Under the pieces are notes generated by a model that had not been told where the DNA came from, searched no databases, and saw only the letters and a list, made by a program, of their open reading frames with translations. From Methanobrevibacter sp. (GTDB lineage: Archaea > Methanobacteriota > Methanobacteria > Methanobacteriales > Methanobacteriaceae): a stretch of DNA of 6,168 bases. Shown piece by piece: positions 5,781-6,168 of the stretch. The position numbers were made by a program, and so were the translations under genes. The stretch's first letter is position 1, and each line of letters starts with the position of its first letter. The DNA is taken from assembly GCA_017652345.1 (NCBI GenBank), contig JAGCBE010000291.1, positions 1-6,168 of the forward strand, in the 5' to 3' direction.

Positions 5781-5928
5781 CGACGGGGCGAGAATCGAAC
5801 TCGCTTTCCAGGAGCGACCTGGCTATGTGCCGTTAAACCAACGCGATGGTTATCTCCGTCGATATCGGACAGTTCATCGCTATTTCACGGAGCCTTCGTA
5901 TAACTGTCCTAATTCTGAAAGCCCGTCC
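5781..5928 (-). ncRNA. Structured RNA with a tRNA-type T arm; class unknown
   Basis: This stretch is clearly richer in G and C than its surroundings and contains no reading frame. At 5788-5804 it has a textbook T arm: GCGAG, loop TTCGATT, CTCGC, with G53/C61 and the invariant TTC-x-A in place. It is flanked by CCCGTC (5782-5787), which can pair with GACGGG 135 bases upstream (5922-5927) in the way an acceptor stem would close. Inside lie hairpins CCAGG-TCGCT-CCTGG (5808-5822) and AACCA-TCGCGT-TGGTT (5836-5851), and an 8-pair stem GGACAGTT/AACTGTCC (5902-5909 with 5867-5874). CTCCGT in the loop of that stem (5887-5892) matches ACGGAG (5854-5859), a pseudoknot. There is no proper anticodon arm and no encoded CCA. 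It could be a stand-alone small RNA ending at the terminator at 5683-5714, or a leader/riboswitch of the Ubl operon. Confidence 0.5.
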
Positions 5929-5942
5929 TTTTAATTAAAAAG

Positions 5943-6128
5943 CTATTCTACGTCGTCTAGTAGTAGTCCATAATTCGCCCTTATATATTCTTCAATGCTA
6001 ACGTCCGTTAGCTTGCTCAGACAGACGATGTTCTCTATGTCGTCGAATGAGCCGTCCTCGTTGTAAGAGTAAATTGCGTATTCCACAATGTTGCCCTTAC
6101 TTCTAATTTCTGAGTAGCTATAAAACAT
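5943..6128 (-). CDS. Hypothetical protein, 61 aa
   Basis: I do not recognise this protein. It has 61 residues, from ATG to TAG, and is acidic with many Tyr and Asp residues. A beta-type start with alternating residues (8-22) is followed by an N-E-D-G turn and a helical C-terminal part ending Leu-Leu-Asp-Asp-Val-Glu. It contains no UGA codon: its three glycines use GGC, GGC and GGA, whereas about half the glycines of the Ubl and E1 genes are UGA. Its base composition also seems a little more GC-rich. With only three glycines this could be chance. It is preceded by a very A/T-rich stretch (6129-6157) that could hold a promoter, and followed at once by the structured RNA region, so the two may share a transcript. 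Confidence 0.6.
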   Translation of the reverse strand: MFYSYSEIRSKGNIVEYAIYSYNEDGSFDDIENIVCLSKLTDVSIEEYIRANYGLLLDDVE

Positions 6129-6157
6129 TTATATATTTTATATAATAAAAATATATA

Positions 6158-6168
6158 TTATTTATAAT
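6158..6168 (-). CDS. Possible end of a further gene cut by the window edge
   Basis: The last 11 bases are identical to 3078-3088 and on the minus strand read AT-TAT-AAA-TAA, which could be the ...Tyr-Lys-stop end of another protein with the YYK tail. Only the edge is visible, in very AT-rich sequence, so this is weak. Confidence 0.25.

Noticed and set aside
5781..5866. A genuine tRNA gene on the minus strand
   Set aside because: The T arm is perfect and CGACGGA/CCCGTCG could nearly form an acceptor stem, but no 5-bp anticodon stem with a 7-base loop can be drawn, the D arm does not pair, and no discriminator-CCA is encoded.
5683..5935. tmRNA (the TATCGACGGAGAT stretch resembles the tmRNA 5' D-loop region)
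   Set aside because: Too short, no tag reading frame in the right place, and the 5' and 3' ends around that stretch do not form the acceptor stem.
1..6168. Standard code with many frameshifted pseudogenes, or UGA=Trp (table 4)
   Set aside because: Frames are continuous once UGA is Gly and end in TAA or TAG at compact gene junctions. Trp is regularly UGG, and UGA falls at conserved Gly positions in the E1 loop.
1..6168. CRISPR array, insertion sequence or transposase
   Set aside because: No regularly spaced direct repeats, no terminal inverted repeats around a transposase-like gene, and no DDE or HUH motif found in any frame.

Overview
This window comes from a bacterium, or an element living in one, that reads UGA as glycine (translation table 25, as in Absconditabacteria/SR1 and Gracilibacteria). 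Under the standard code almost no long gene is visible. Reading UGA as Gly on the minus strand gives one continuous series of genes ending in TAA or TAG. The best proof is the ThiF/E1 gene at 3601-4266: its nucleotide-binding loop reads V-UGA-Ala-UGA-UGA-Ile-Gly-Ser, which becomes VGAGGIGS only if UGA is Gly. The CWGN motif of the E2-like gene also contains a UGA. I counted nearly 60 in-frame UGA codons over ten genes. Ordinary Trp positions use UGG, which argues against table 4. The sequence is AT-rich and all genes are on the minus strand, so transcription runs from high to low coordinates. The many tiny acidic proteins of unknown function suggest a plasmid, phage or integrated element, but the window holds no replication, structural or integrase gene to decide this.

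Right end (6168-5673): a 61-aa ORF without UGA codons, then about 270 bases of unusually GC-rich, structured, non-coding sequence. It includes an almost perfect tRNA-type T arm, several other stems, a possible pseudoknot, and a terminator-like hairpin only 10-25 bases before the next start codon. It is either a small RNA gene or a cis-acting leader of the operon that follows.

Centre (5672-1871): a tightly packed five-gene operon that looks like a compact ubiquitin-like conjugation system. In order it has a 77-aa beta-grasp ubiquitin-like protein ending in Gly, a 371-aa protein with an E2-like Cys motif, a 221-aa ThiF/E1 activating enzyme, a 172-aa very acidic Tyr/Asp-rich protein of unknown role, and a 400-aa JAB/MPN (JAMM) metalloprotease with a complete HxHx7SxxD motif. 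By analogy with known bacterial Ubl-E2-E1-JAB operons, E1 would adenylate the C-terminal Gly of the Ubl, the E2 would carry it on its Cys, and JAB would mature or remove it. The target is unknown.

Left of centre (1847-944): two paralogous acidic proteins (137 and 154 aa). They and the 172-aa protein all end in an aromatic-x-Tyr-Tyr-Lys tail encoded by nearly identical DNA. The bases at the extreme right edge of the window look like a fourth copy of that tail.

Left end (943-1): a 238-base intergenic region with two long inverted repeats, then a small zinc-ribbon protein (68 aa) and two small overlapping or adjacent genes (55 and 112 aa) with no recognised function.
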